Assembly (NCBI GenBank): GCA_002722995.1
Contig: PBNF01000005.1
Location: 1-63,132 of the forward strand
DNA from: Legionellales bacterium
GTDB taxonomy: Bacteria > Pseudomonadota > Gammaproteobacteria > Comchoanobacterales > Comchoanobacteraceae
Direction of reading: 5' to 3'
Length of the DNA: 63,132 nt
In this document: positions 36,645 to 45,765 of the stretch, piece by piece
How positions within the stretch are numbered: position 1 is the first letter of the stretch
Layout of the letters: each line of letters begins with the position of its first letter
Notes under the pieces: model-generated
The model's database searches: none
Told to the model about the DNA's origin: nothing
Seen by the model: only the letters and a program-made list of their open reading frames with translations
Translations under genes and position numbers: made by a program

Positions 36645-37691
36645 ATGATAGACTTTTTAAATAAAAACCCTAGTGAAGCAGCCTTGATGAAAATTGTGCA
36701 GATGAGAATCGACTCCAGTATATCAATTGATCCAAGCGAGATTGAACACATTGTTATGGCCTATATAGAGCTCTCTCAAAAACTCCCTCAACAAAGTGAT
36801 GCCCTTTATCAGATTCAATTAAAACTTCGTCAATTTGTTAGTCAGTCCATACCTGAAACAAATGCAAGTAGAATAGATTGGTTATCACAACTAAACACTT
36901 CTCCTAGATCTCACTCAAAACAATCCGGGGGTGGCGGTGCAGCACCAGAGAATCCTGAATTAATGAAACTCCTTAATCCTCAAGCACAAGAGATAAGTGA
37001 TTGGGAGGATGAGTGGAGAAATCAGATTCTTACGTCACAGGATTTAAATTGCAAGAGAATTCTAGCAATGACAATTGATTGTTTAACAACTTATCATGAT
37101 GGGAGAACTGATCAAACGCATCTCCATCTTGTTATTGAACAGATGATAACACGATTTCAGCATAGCCTACTTGATCTACACTTAGAGAATATTGATGAAG
37201 GGGACATGATCAACTTTGCACGCGTGCACTTAATATGCACTCATTTAGGACTCAGTGCTTTCAATTTACATGATGAACTCAATGCAGTATACAACGGACT
37301 TAGCGGAAATCACGACCTTTTTGACAGATGCCCTCAAGATGAAGAGGCTGTGCAGCTAGCTTCTTTAATATTATTAGGATACCAAACCTTATCTGAAGCA
37401 ACTCCTGATAATGAGACTCTATCACAGGATGTCTTAGATGCTCAAAAATTATTGCAGACACTAATAGAGGTGAAAGACTCTTCTAGCGCAAGATCTAGTG
37501 CATCATCTACAACGAGTGCAGTGGATGAAGCAGATCCTCTAGCATTGGAAAGAAATACTATTGATCCTGCCGCATTACTATTATTTCAATTAAATCACCC
37601 AGACAGCATGCAAGGAGATCTTGGAGAAGATCCAGACAGCATGCTAGAAGATAATGATAGGACTCCCCCTCCCCCATTTTCTAAACAGTAA
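36645..37691 (+). CDS. Hypothetical protein with acidic, disordered C-terminus (348 aa)
   Basis: An unrecognised soluble protein. The N-terminal ~85 residues and a middle section (about 115-275) look helical, joined by a Gly/Ser linker (HSKQSGGGGAAPENPE). After residue ~280 comes a Ser/Ala/Thr-rich stretch, then an acidic tail with an imperfect repeat (PDSMQGDLGED / PDSMLEDND) ending PPPPFSKQ. Acidic, polar C-termini are common in type IV-secreted effectors of Legionellales, but no secretion genes lie nearby, so effector status is only a guess. A strong terminator follows 85 bp downstream. Confidence 0.75.
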   Translation: MIDFLNKNPSEAALMKIVQMRIDSSISIDPSEIEHIVMAYIELSQKLPQQSDALYQIQLKLRQFVSQSIPETNASRIDWLSQLNTSPRSHSKQSGGGGAAPENPELMKLLNPQAQEISDWEDEWRNQILTSQDLNCKRILAMTIDCLTTYHDGRTDQTHLHLVIEQMITRFQHSLLDLHLENIDEGDMINFARVHLICTHLGLSAFNLHDELNAVYNGLSGNHDLFDRCPQDEEAVQLASLILLGYQTLSEATPDNETLSQDVLDAQKLLQTLIEVKDSSSARSSASSTTSAVDEADPLALERNTIDPAALLLFQLNHPDSMQGDLGEDPDSMLEDNDRTPPPPFSKQ

Positions 37692-37775
37692 AGAGTAAAA
37701 TGAAGATGAATACTCATTACCAAAAGTATTTCAGGAGTCTAATCTAGGGCTTATCGTACACTCTGAGTAAGCCTG

Positions 37776-37804
37776 AAAACACCAAGGACGCACCTTGGTG
37801 TTTT
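37776..37804 (+). terminator. Strong rho-independent terminator
   Basis: AAAACACCAAGG-ACGCA-CCTTGGTGTTTT is a perfect 12-bp stem with a 5-nt loop, flanked by A-run and T-run. It ends the two-gene hypothetical operon and, because of its symmetry, could also work on the opposite strand. Confidence 0.92.
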
Positions 37805-38173
37805 AATATAAGTAGTACGATGATTGACTATTTTGGGTAGTGACTCAAATTGACATTGAATGACCTTACGCAAACGATAACTGCAAACACAACTATTCAT
37901 TATATTTCAATTGAGATCAAAGCTGAATGCAATCAAATGGAGTCCCATTGAATTTTGACTAGATTCAATACACGACATCAATCATTTATGTGCTCAATCA
38001 AACACTCAAGCGCAAGAAAGATGATGAATGCTGAAATTTTGAAAAGATTAAACAGCTCAAATCAAACATACAAACACCTTAATCTCAATTCCCTTCAGAC
38101 CTTGGCTTTATACAAACACTTGATCAAATAAATCCAATCATTGATCCGTGGATAGCGCTGCATAGCCAACAAC
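37805..38173. other. Gene-free stretch between accessory genes
   Basis: About 370 bp with no frame that has a usable start, RBS and similarity. Together with the repeat relic next to it (38174-38293), this looks like non-coding debris downstream of the ankyrin gene. No hairpin with a T-run closes the ankyrin transcript here. Confidence 0.45.
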
Positions 38174-38293
38174 TCAAGATTCTTCTTGAAACAACATATC
38201 TACAATAGGCTCATGCTCCCCAAAAATCGCAATGCTCAATTTAAGTTTAATCTGGCCATCTGAGTTTTCTTGACCTACTAAGGCCCGCAATGA
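38174..38293 (-). pseudogene. Frame-shifted ankyrin-repeat relic beyond the stop of the ankyrin gene
   Basis: Just past the TAG of the ankyrin gene, and overlapping its last codons in another frame, the minus strand reads ALVGQENSDGQ and runs to a TGA at 38174. The live repeats read ALVDQPDSNGQ at the same place. At DNA level 38251-38287 clearly resembles the repeat unit (CTGGCCAT-TGAGT then TTGA-CTA). Beyond this the match fades, although GEHEPIVDMLFQEES keeps the helix-like spacing. A frameshift seems to have cut off at least one further repeat. Confidence 0.65.
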
Positions 38294-41200
38294 CTACGAG
38301 GAATGTTTTCATCACTTGTTTTATTGCCAGAGTCATCTAATCTTGCTCCATCCCTATCTTTTATTTTTAACTCTTGGCTTCCTACAACACCTTGATATGC
38401 CTCAAATGTCGGAGATAATAATAAATCTGATAATTTATCTAGCGACGATAACTCAGTTAATAAAACCTCTTCTTGACGCAACACTTCTATAACACGAGCG
38501 TCTTGATTAGAAGTTGCGATGCCCAAAGCAGTCTGGCCAGTTAAGTCTGTTTGATCTACCAAAGCCCCGGCCTCAAGCAGCGCTTTTACCATATCAACCT
38601 CTCCATTCCCAGCTGCAAACATCAATGCAGTCTGGCCATTTGAGTCTGGTTGATCTACCAAAGCCCCGGCCTCAAGCAGCGCTTGCACTATATCATCATT
38701 TCCATTCCCAGCTGCAAACATTAATGCAGTCTGGCCAGTTGAGTTTTGTTGGTTAATTTGAGCCCCTGCGCGAATAAGCTGGTTTACAGTATCAATCTCC
38801 CCTTTTTGAGCCGCATCTATCAATTGCGTTTCTTTAATAAGCGCTTCTACAATACTTAAATCTCCATTTAAAGCCGCAATATTGAAGACAGTCCGGCCAG
38901 TTAAGTCTTGTTGAGCTAATGAAGACCCGGCCTCAAGCAGCGCTTGAACAGTATGAAGATCTCTACTCTTAGCTGCAAACATTAATGCAGTCTGGCCATT
39001 TGAGTCTGGTTGATCTACCAAAGCCCCGGCCTCAAGCAGCGCTTTTACCATATCAACCTCTCCATTCCCAGCTGCAAGCATTAATGCAGTCTGGCCAGTT
39101 GAGTTTTTTTCGTTAACTAATGAAGGATTTTGTTCAATGAGCTCTCTTATCCTATTAGTGTTTATTGTTTTAGGATCAGCACTTAATTCTGATTTTAAGT
39201 CTAATCTTGATTCTTCAATTTTTTTTAAGATCTCATCTGCCTCTTGTCTTAATTCTTCTAAGGTCTGAGACTTTGATGATACTCTATCCAAAATTAAATT
39301 TGCAATGACCCACAAACCAGAAACAACCAATCCAATCAATAATCCTCCCCAAACAGGATCAAATGTATTGAGTGCAGCCATCGATATCGAAAAAGAGTCT
39401 AATGAGAATTGAAGCATAGATGAAAGTATTCCAAGCCCTAAACCTACGTGAGCGCCTAACAACACAACTAGGGTATATTTAAAATATTTAAAGTTATTTA
39501 ATGTAAAAAGCACAGCAATCATCAATAAGCTTGTAATACTGGCGGGAACAATTGCTTGCATTGCCATAATGTTTTGAACTGAAATCATAAGATCAAGTGG
39601 TATTACTCCACTTGTCATGATCACAATCATTACGTTAAGGCTGATACTCATCGCAATCATTAAAGCACTTGAACCTAATTTGCTCTTTAAAGTCGACTGT
39701 TTTTGAAACAATTTTCCAGGCTTAATATACTGTTTCGTTTTTTTAGAAAATCGCTCTGCTCCAGATAATGCCCCAGGCGAACATCGTGTGATGCAATAAT
39801 TCAAGAAAACTAAAGTACTCGCAATCACAATAAGTACAATAGGAATAGGGCCATTCATGTCAAAAGGTGAATATATAGACCCCAAAACAGGTAGACTATA
39901 AGCAGCCCCTACCATCACACCTAAACTCAATACAAAACTGCAAAGATCTTGATATCGAACACCCATTAGAATGGTTTTATGTGATTTAATACACGCTAAT
40001 CGAGCAGATAAGAAACTTAAGAGAAAAGTGACACCTCCTGAAATCAATCCAATCAAAAGGCCAGAATTCATCGGCATCAGTAACCCAAAAGAAACACCTA
40101 CAGTGATCGAGAGTAAAAGTTGAAAAATCCCCCCGGAAACACCTTGAAATAATTTTTCACCCAACATCTGTGGTAACGTTTGTATAGGACGACTCAAAGG
40201 TGCTTTTGAATCAATAAAAGTACTCAAGTTTTGAATCTCGGATCCCATCAACTCTGAATCCAAAACTGTCATAAGCGGTTTTGTTGCATCAGATTGAATT
40301 TGATTGAGCAAAATTGTTTGGGCACGAATCAACAAACCTTCACGATCACGCGCACTCTTACAACCTGAAATACTTTGACCTGTCATCCCATAAGCAGAAC
40401 TGACTAAAGCGGCTCGATACAAATCATAATGTTGATTAGGGTTTCTAAATAAAATTTGAAACAAACCCATTGAAAGGTTAAGGATCAACCTTAACCCTCC
40501 ATAAGCTAAAAATGAAAATAAAAATGGTGCTGCTATGATCAGCATAGAGGGCATAGCAACCGTATTTAAACTTAGCGCTGAACTGACGAATGCAATTGTC
40601 CCTATCATTAAAAATACGTATTTGGATTTATTTGATTTTAATGTTAGTAATCCTGCCATAACACTATAAAACAAAGCACTTGAAAGGGTTAGAAGATTAA
40701 TACCTAAAATAGGAATCATTATAATTGAGATCAAAACACCTAGTCCTAAACCCAATTTTGCGAATCGATTACTTTGAGCATATTGAGAAAGATAAGCATC
40801 AAATTTCAAAAATGTCTGATCATAAGAATGATCAGACAGGTGAAGCTCTAAAATTAATTTCAACAAAGATCCGACTTTTTGATCTTGTTCATTCTGAGAG
40901 GAGATCAATTGATGACATAAATGATTGATTCTATTCTGATCACTCAAGGGTAAACGTTTATTCAATTTAATGTGTGTAATTAAATTCTCTAAATGATTTT
41001 GACTACTTTGATCCACTTGAGTGGATTCATATTTATCTCCAGCCTCTTTTGTTTCCAAGAAAGACTTAATACCATTGAGATAGACTAAAAATTCTGTAGC
41101 AATCCCCTCAACATCTTCTGATGTTCTTTGCATTAAAAATCGTTGTGTTGCGAGCGGCATAACTTTATATTTAAAACCTAGGTCCTTAGAGGTTTGACGC

Positions 41201-42171
41201 TCAAATTTAACCATTTTGTCGTCAGGATTCCCCCCTAAAAAAGTTTGTAGCACTGAAGGGTTTAATAAACGCATCATTAATTTCATTTGAGGTTTTTCCA
41301 CCCCAAATTGAAATAAAAAGCCAAAGCGCTCCTCTTCTAATGGAAAAACCTCTGATGAAGCTTGAAACCTTTTTCTAACAACCTCTTCAGATTCATCTGC
41401 AGGCGAAGCGGCTAAAGTTTGAATTGCGCATAATCCATTATCAAAGTTGACACGCCTTGTGGCAACAGGAATAATTTCATCAGGATCATTTGAAAAAGCT
41501 GGGCTTTTCATGCCTTTATCGGCACGTGTGAATGAAGGCGGCAGTTGACGCCCTTTGTAATGTGTGTCTTCTAATTCGATTTGATTTTTCTTTACAATAC
41601 GATTAAGTGCACTCGATAAGTGATTAAGCAATGCTTGCCCTTGAGGCAAATCATCTGGTAAATTGCCTCCTATATCCCCCCTTAATTTTTGACCTTGAAC
41701 ATTTAATTTAACTGATTGATACTCAATGATTAGATCTAATTCATCTACACCCGACATAAAAATATCTCGAATATAAAACATTAAACCTTCAGATTTTTTA
41801 GCGTCAATTCCATATCGATACATATAATGCTGATGCATTGCTTCTAAAAATTTTTTAAGATATTTTGGATCATGATCTTTAGACTGACATAAGCGCTGAA
41901 GATCCTTCTGGAGATTTTCAGGTAGTCCGCCCTCTGTGCTCTTGTTACAATCCTCGAACCATCTCAAAGCAAAAACAAATCCATATAAAGAAACACGTTC
42001 TTGTTGCTTGATAAATTCAAGCGTATCGATCTGATTGAGATCCAGAGCTTGACCCTTAATGATAGTCTGCCGAGATAAATTTTTTCGGATTTCTTCGAAA
42101 TCACGAAACCAATTTTTAGATGCTTGAGCACTCATCCTCATTACAATTCCTATTATTTTTCTATCGACCAT
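38278..42171 (-). CDS. Giant multi-pass membrane protein with C-terminal ankyrin repeats
   Basis: A 1297-aa protein I cannot assign to a family. Residues 1-470 are soluble and helical. About nine hydrophobic segments follow in blocks (473-511, 519-573, 673-725, 740-797, 833-962), with a charged loop at 575-670. A coiled-coil-like stretch (TLEELRQEADEILKKIEESR) at 970-990 leads into about six ankyrin units at 1007-1235, e.g. TGQTALMFAAGNG. A polar tail ends RSHCGP. The ATG at 42141 (residue 11), with AGGA 6 nt upstream, may be the true start. Ankyrin repeats suggest binding to a protein, perhaps of a host; the topology suggests membrane insertion, not simple secretion. Confidence 0.8.
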   Translation of the reverse strand: MVDRKIIGIVMRMSAQASKNWFRDFEEIRKNLSRQTIIKGQALDLNQIDTLEFIKQQERVSLYGFVFALRWFEDCNKSTEGGLPENLQKDLQRLCQSKDHDPKYLKKFLEAMHQHYMYRYGIDAKKSEGLMFYIRDIFMSGVDELDLIIEYQSVKLNVQGQKLRGDIGGNLPDDLPQGQALLNHLSSALNRIVKKNQIELEDTHYKGRQLPPSFTRADKGMKSPAFSNDPDEIIPVATRRVNFDNGLCAIQTLAASPADESEEVVRKRFQASSEVFPLEEERFGFLFQFGVEKPQMKLMMRLLNPSVLQTFLGGNPDDKMVKFERQTSKDLGFKYKVMPLATQRFLMQRTSEDVEGIATEFLVYLNGIKSFLETKEAGDKYESTQVDQSSQNHLENLITHIKLNKRLPLSDQNRINHLCHQLISSQNEQDQKVGSLLKLILELHLSDHSYDQTFLKFDAYLSQYAQSNRFAKLGLGLGVLISIIMIPILGINLLTLSSALFYSVMAGLLTLKSNKSKYVFLMIGTIAFVSSALSLNTVAMPSMLIIAAPFLFSFLAYGGLRLILNLSMGLFQILFRNPNQHYDLYRAALVSSAYGMTGQSISGCKSARDREGLLIRAQTILLNQIQSDATKPLMTVLDSELMGSEIQNLSTFIDSKAPLSRPIQTLPQMLGEKLFQGVSGGIFQLLLSITVGVSFGLLMPMNSGLLIGLISGGVTFLLSFLSARLACIKSHKTILMGVRYQDLCSFVLSLGVMVGAAYSLPVLGSIYSPFDMNGPIPIVLIVIASTLVFLNYCITRCSPGALSGAERFSKKTKQYIKPGKLFQKQSTLKSKLGSSALMIAMSISLNVMIVIMTSGVIPLDLMISVQNIMAMQAIVPASITSLLMIAVLFTLNNFKYFKYTLVVLLGAHVGLGLGILSSMLQFSLDSFSISMAALNTFDPVWGGLLIGLVVSGLWVIANLILDRVSSKSQTLEELRQEADEILKKIEESRLDLKSELSADPKTINTNRIRELIEQNPSLVNEKNSTGQTALMLAAGNGEVDMVKALLEAGALVDQPDSNGQTALMFAAKSRDLHTVQALLEAGSSLAQQDLTGRTVFNIAALNGDLSIVEALIKETQLIDAAQKGEIDTVNQLIRAGAQINQQNSTGQTALMFAAGNGNDDIVQALLEAGALVDQPDSNGQTALMFAAGNGEVDMVKALLEAGALVDQTDLTGQTALGIATSNQDARVIEVLRQEEVLLTELSSLDKLSDLLLSPTFEAYQGVVGSQELKIKDRDGARLDDSGNKTSDENIPRSHCGP
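38533..39130 (-). repeat. Tandem 99-bp repeats encoding ankyrin units
   Basis: The marker CTGGCC/CCGGCC recurs on the plus strand at 38533, 38632, 38731, 38893, 38992 and 39091: spacings of 99, 99, 162, 99 and 99 bp. Long blocks are identical, e.g. the 40-odd bases after GATCTACCAAAGCCCCGGCC in the copies at 38533 and 38992. The 162-bp step equals one unit plus a 63-bp (21-codon) partial unit. The pattern indicates block duplication or gene conversion. Confidence 0.92.
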
Positions 42172-42269
42172 TTAATTGATTATAGTACATATTCCTTTAT
42201 TGATACTTTATTTATAATATTACCATGTGTTAAATTAAGCTTTAATTAAGAAAGAGTTCTTGAAACCCG

Positions 42270-43511
42270 TTGAACGTTCCACTTATCATTATTTTTGTAG
42301 TTTCGTTTTGTACGACACTCAACCATCGACTGCCTTTTAACCCTCCTATTTGGGTTTTAATGTTGTTAGGCGCTATGGTCTTGTTGTTCACTCAGCACTT
42401 ATCCTATCTTCAAGCATTCGAATCCATTCAATGGGATATCATTCGATATTTATTTGGGGTTTTTATTCTAGCTGAAGCACTCGATCAATCCGGCTTACTG
42501 ACACGCTTCTCTAAATATATTGCTCAGTATTGTCAAACAGGGGTCCAAGCCATGTACTTCATCATTTATGTCATTGGTTTTTCTTCAGCGATGCTCATGA
42601 ATGATACGACCGCTATTATTGGGGCGCCCATTGTTTTAAAACTCACGCAAACACAACCTCAACTTCGAAAGCCTTTATTGCTTGCACTGACCTATGCCAT
42701 AACCTTAGGTAGCGTTTTTAGTCCAGTCGGTAATCCTCAAAATTTATTAATTACACTTCACAGCCCTTTAAAACAACCATTCCTCACCTTTTTTAAGGGA
42801 CTTTTTCTTCCTACCTGCTTGAATGTATCGCTCATGGCTTGTTTTATTCATAGCTACTATCGAGAAAGTTTAATTCAACCTTTAAGTGTTTCATCTCTTA
42901 AGAACACACCTAAATCCCCTATACCAATAGACTCTAGCTTATGTGGGCTCATCTTATTCATTATCTTAATGTTAGTACATATTATTTCAGAATTCATTCA
43001 ACAGCCTATACCACTTTCAATTGATCAAATTGCACTGGTCTCAAGCGCGCCTATTTTGATCTTTAGCTCGCATCGGATCAAAATTCTTAAACACATTGAC
43101 TGGGGCACATTGATCTTTTTTTTAAGCTTATTTATTGTTGTCCACAGCATTTGGGAAACACAGTGGATTCAACACCAGATCGCTCCCTTACAGTCTAAAC
43201 TATCACAACTACCTATTATTTTAACCCTCAGCGCACTATTAAGTCAGCTGATTTCAAATGTGCCCTTAGTGGCATTATATTTGCCTGTATTATCAAACAT
43301 AAATGCACCTTCAAATGCCTATTTAGCGCTGGCCGCGGGGAGTACATTAGCGGGCAATATTTTAATTTTAGGTGCTGCTAGCAATATCATCATTATTCAA
43401 TACTTCAAAAAAAGAAAGTTAGAAGCTTTTTCTTGCTTAACTTTCACCTGTATTGGACTGCTTTTAACCCCGATCCATCTATGGATCTATAAGCTTTGGC
43501 TCAGCATTTAA
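42270..43511 (+). CDS. Ion transporter superfamily permease (SLC13/ArsB/CitM-like)
   Basis: A 413-aa membrane protein with about 11 helices and the two inverted signature loops of the ion transporter superfamily: SPVGNPQN in the first half and AAGSTLAGN...GAASNII in the second. Helix-ending MLMNDTTAIIGAPIV also fits ArsB/SLC13-like carriers of anions or dicarboxylates. The start is a TTG at 42270 with a poor RBS; the next in-frame ATG lies 30 codons on and would remove the first helix. It diverges from the ankyrin gene and converges, overlapping by 33 bp, with the transglutaminase-like gene. Confidence 0.82.
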   Translation: MNVPLIIIFVVSFCTTLNHRLPFNPPIWVLMLLGAMVLLFTQHLSYLQAFESIQWDIIRYLFGVFILAEALDQSGLLTRFSKYIAQYCQTGVQAMYFIIYVIGFSSAMLMNDTTAIIGAPIVLKLTQTQPQLRKPLLLALTYAITLGSVFSPVGNPQNLLITLHSPLKQPFLTFFKGLFLPTCLNVSLMACFIHSYYRESLIQPLSVSSLKNTPKSPIPIDSSLCGLILFIILMLVHIISEFIQQPIPLSIDQIALVSSAPILIFSSHRIKILKHIDWGTLIFFLSLFIVVHSIWETQWIQHQIAPLQSKLSQLPIILTLSALLSQLISNVPLVALYLPVLSNINAPSNAYLALAAGSTLAGNILILGAASNIIIIQYFKKRKLEAFSCLTFTCIGLLLTPIHLWIYKLWLSI

Positions 43512-44084
43512 TGCGCTTAAATACTGAATCCAATGCTCACGCTTTAACCAAATATTTTCTAAAGTATATCGTTGATTCAAACCTACATTTTGCATCCATA
43601 ATTGAAGATACGCACGATGCCAATTGATTTTATAAGACCCAATTTGATCAGGTGACAAGGGAATAGATTCGATCACGACATAGGTCGGGTAGATCGGTTG
43701 ATCCTTAAAAGTCAGATCCAATCGAATCGATGGACCTTGAAGAAAGCAATGTGCTTCAGGAAAAACATCCACTTCTAGCTGTGTTAAAAGTTCTTTCAGA
43801 CTGGGCATGGTGGCTTCATCCAATAAAACAATCCCACACAATAATTGTAAGGGAACATTATAAGTTGTAGCAAGCTCAGCTAATAGAGCATGCTTCGTTG
43901 AGCAAGTCCCGTACCCTGTTTGAACCACTGCTCGATAATTTGATCGATCATCAGCACGGCGATACTCACACTGATGAACATAATCAATGGCTTCATAGAA
44001 GGTTTGAATGCCTTGAGCACGAAAGCTCCTTGAAATCGAATCATCACAAGATAAATCAAAATTTTCAAATTCAAACAACGGCAT
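43479..44084 (-). CDS. Transglutaminase-like cysteine protein in the photolyase cluster
   Basis: A 201-aa protein with the motif GYGTCSTKHALLAEL, the pattern around the nucleophilic Cys of transglutaminase-like domains, and a later EAHCFLQGP with a possible catalytic His. ATG 44084 has AGAGGG about 7 nt upstream; an ATG at 44102 overlaps the DUF2256 stop as ATGA and is an equally fair choice. It is the last gene of the photolyase cluster. I know no experimentally defined role for this family. Confidence 0.7.
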   Translation of the reverse strand: MPLFEFENFDLSCDDSISRSFRAQGIQTFYEAIDYVHQCEYRRADDRSNYRAVVQTGYGTCSTKHALLAELATTYNVPLQLLCGIVLLDEATMPSLKELLTQLEVDVFPEAHCFLQGPSIRLDLTFKDQPIYPTYVVIESIPLSPDQIGSYKINWHRAYLQLWMQNVGLNQRYTLENIWLKREHWIQYLSALNAEPKLIDP

Positions 44085-44098
44085 GGGCATCCCTCTAT

Positions 44099-44239
44099 TC
44101 ATTCTTTTTTCTTTTGAGCATGAGCACAACGTTTGGAACAATACTTGACCTGCTCCCAATCACGTTCCCATTTTTTTCGCCAATTAAAAGATCGCTGACA
44201 TACAGGGCATATCTTGCTTGGACGCTCACGAGGCCCCAT
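44099..44239 (-). CDS. DUF2256 small zinc-ribbon-like protein (46 aa)
   Basis: A 46-codon gene easily missed for its size. The product holds two Cys pairs, CPVC and YCSKRC, around [17 protein letters not shown]. This is the family hallmark (CPVC...WRKKW...VKYCSxxC). Its ATG shares one base with the stop of the photolyase gene (TGATG), and its own TGA overlaps a possible start of the transglutaminase-like gene. DUF2256 genes are regular neighbours of cryptochrome/photolyase genes; the function is unknown. Confidence 0.88.
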   Translation of the reverse strand: MGPRERPSKICPVCQRSFNWRKKWERDWEQVKYCSKRCAHAQKKKE

Positions 44240-45765
44240 CAGGTTGAATGCTCTAAAAAGTTGGCAGCATCATTTGAAATTGCTTGCTGCTTTTCAGGGC
44301 TCATTCGTTCATACATACGATACATCATCGCAATACGTGGATGGTCTTTCAGGTGATCTCGATGCCTTACTAAAAAATCCCAATATAAATAATTGAATGG
44401 ACAAGCTTTGGGACCATTTTTCTCTTTAACACGATAATGACAGCTCTGACAATAATTTGACATTTTATGAATATATGCACCACCTGAAACGTAGGGTTTA
44501 CTTGCTAAAATACCGCCATCTGCAAACAACACCATTCCGCTGACATTGGGTAACTCAACCCACTCATAAGCATCAACATAAACACTTAAAAACCATTCAT
44601 TTAAAGCTTTTGGATGAACATCGATCAATGCCGCAAAATTACCTAACACCATCAACCTCTGAATATGATGTGCATAAGCTGTTTGAGCTGTTTGATCTAC
44701 ACATTGTTTTAAACAATTCATTTGAGTGTTGCCTGTCCAATAATATTCAGGCAAGGCTCTTTGAGCATTTAAAAAGTTATATTCAGCATAATTGGGCATC
44801 TTTAACCAGTAAATACCTCAGATATATTCTCGCCAACCTAAGAGTTGTCGAATAAAACCCTCCACCGCGTTTAAAGGGGCTTGATTTGATTCATAAGCGG
44901 CCAATGCTGCATTGATACATTCTTGAGGCAATAATAAACCGGAATTTAGATATAGGCCAATATGTGCATGATACATCCAAGGCTCACCTTGTAACATGGC
45001 ATCTTGATAATCTCCAAAACAAGGCAATCGCTCTACGGTAAACTGCTCTAAAACTTTCAAAGCATCTTGACGTGTCACTGCAAAACCAAAATTTTCTAAA
45101 GAACCAAAGTGCGCCTTAAAATTCAATCCAACCAGCTCAATAACAGTTTGTGTAAGATCATCAGGTTCAATATGAGAAGGGGGGGGAATCGTCAAAGTAT
45201 CTGAAGGAGGATGACGATTATCTGCATCATAATTCCACTGCCCACCCACAGGCTTACCCTTTTCTGTTATAAGAATTGAATATTTTTTTCGCATATCACG
45301 GTAAAAATACTCCATTCTCAGTTGTTTGCGCCCTTGAGCCCAATTTGAAAATTCTTCAATATCACATAAAAAACGATCATCACCACGAATTTCAATGGGA
45401 AGACCCAGTGCTGCTTCTGCGACTTGTAGAGCTTTCAATACACGATACTCTCCAGGATGTGTCACAACAATCTTGGAAAAAGATCTTGATTTCAAAACAT
45501 CAGCACACACTTCAGTAAAAGTGTTAAGCGCTGGATGCTCCATCCATTTGATATAACGAACAGGATAACCTTTTGACTCTAATGACGCAGCAAAATGACG
45601 CATGGCCGAAAAAACAAAAACAAGCTTCTTAACGTGATGCTTGACATAAGTAGCTTCTTCCTGGAGTTCACACATCACAATCAGGTCATGTTGAGGATCA
45701 ATGTCACTCAAACTTGAAATTGACTCATTTAATTGGTCGCCTAAAATTAAACGCAATACACTCAT
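44239..45765 (-). pseudogene. FeS-type (6-4) photolyase-related protein, interrupted by one in-frame TGA
   Basis: A prokaryotic iron-sulfur cryptochrome/(6-4) photolyase (FeS-BCP, DPRP family). The N-terminal part (315 codons) begins MSVLRLILGDQLN and ends LLGWREYI; TGA at 44818-44820 follows. The same frame then continues GIYWLKMPNYAEYNFLNA to the natural end. Relatives read WREY-[VI]-R-G-[IV]-YW, so the stop replaces a conserved Arg, as a CGA to TGA change would. All four cluster Cys are kept (MNCLKQC region, YCQSC, ACPFN). Readthrough, two-piece function from ATG 44799, or a sequence error are alternatives. Confidence 0.88.

Noticed and set aside
38514-38756. Plus-strand reading frame with repeated Leu/Pro-rich peptide
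   Set aside because: It is the antisense shadow of the ankyrin repeats, without RBS or similarity.
38514-39130. Regular ~99-bp repeats that could look like a CRISPR array or satellite
   Set aside because: The repeats lie in frame inside a long coding region and translate to ankyrin units; repeat and spacer are not distinguishable, and there are no cas genes.
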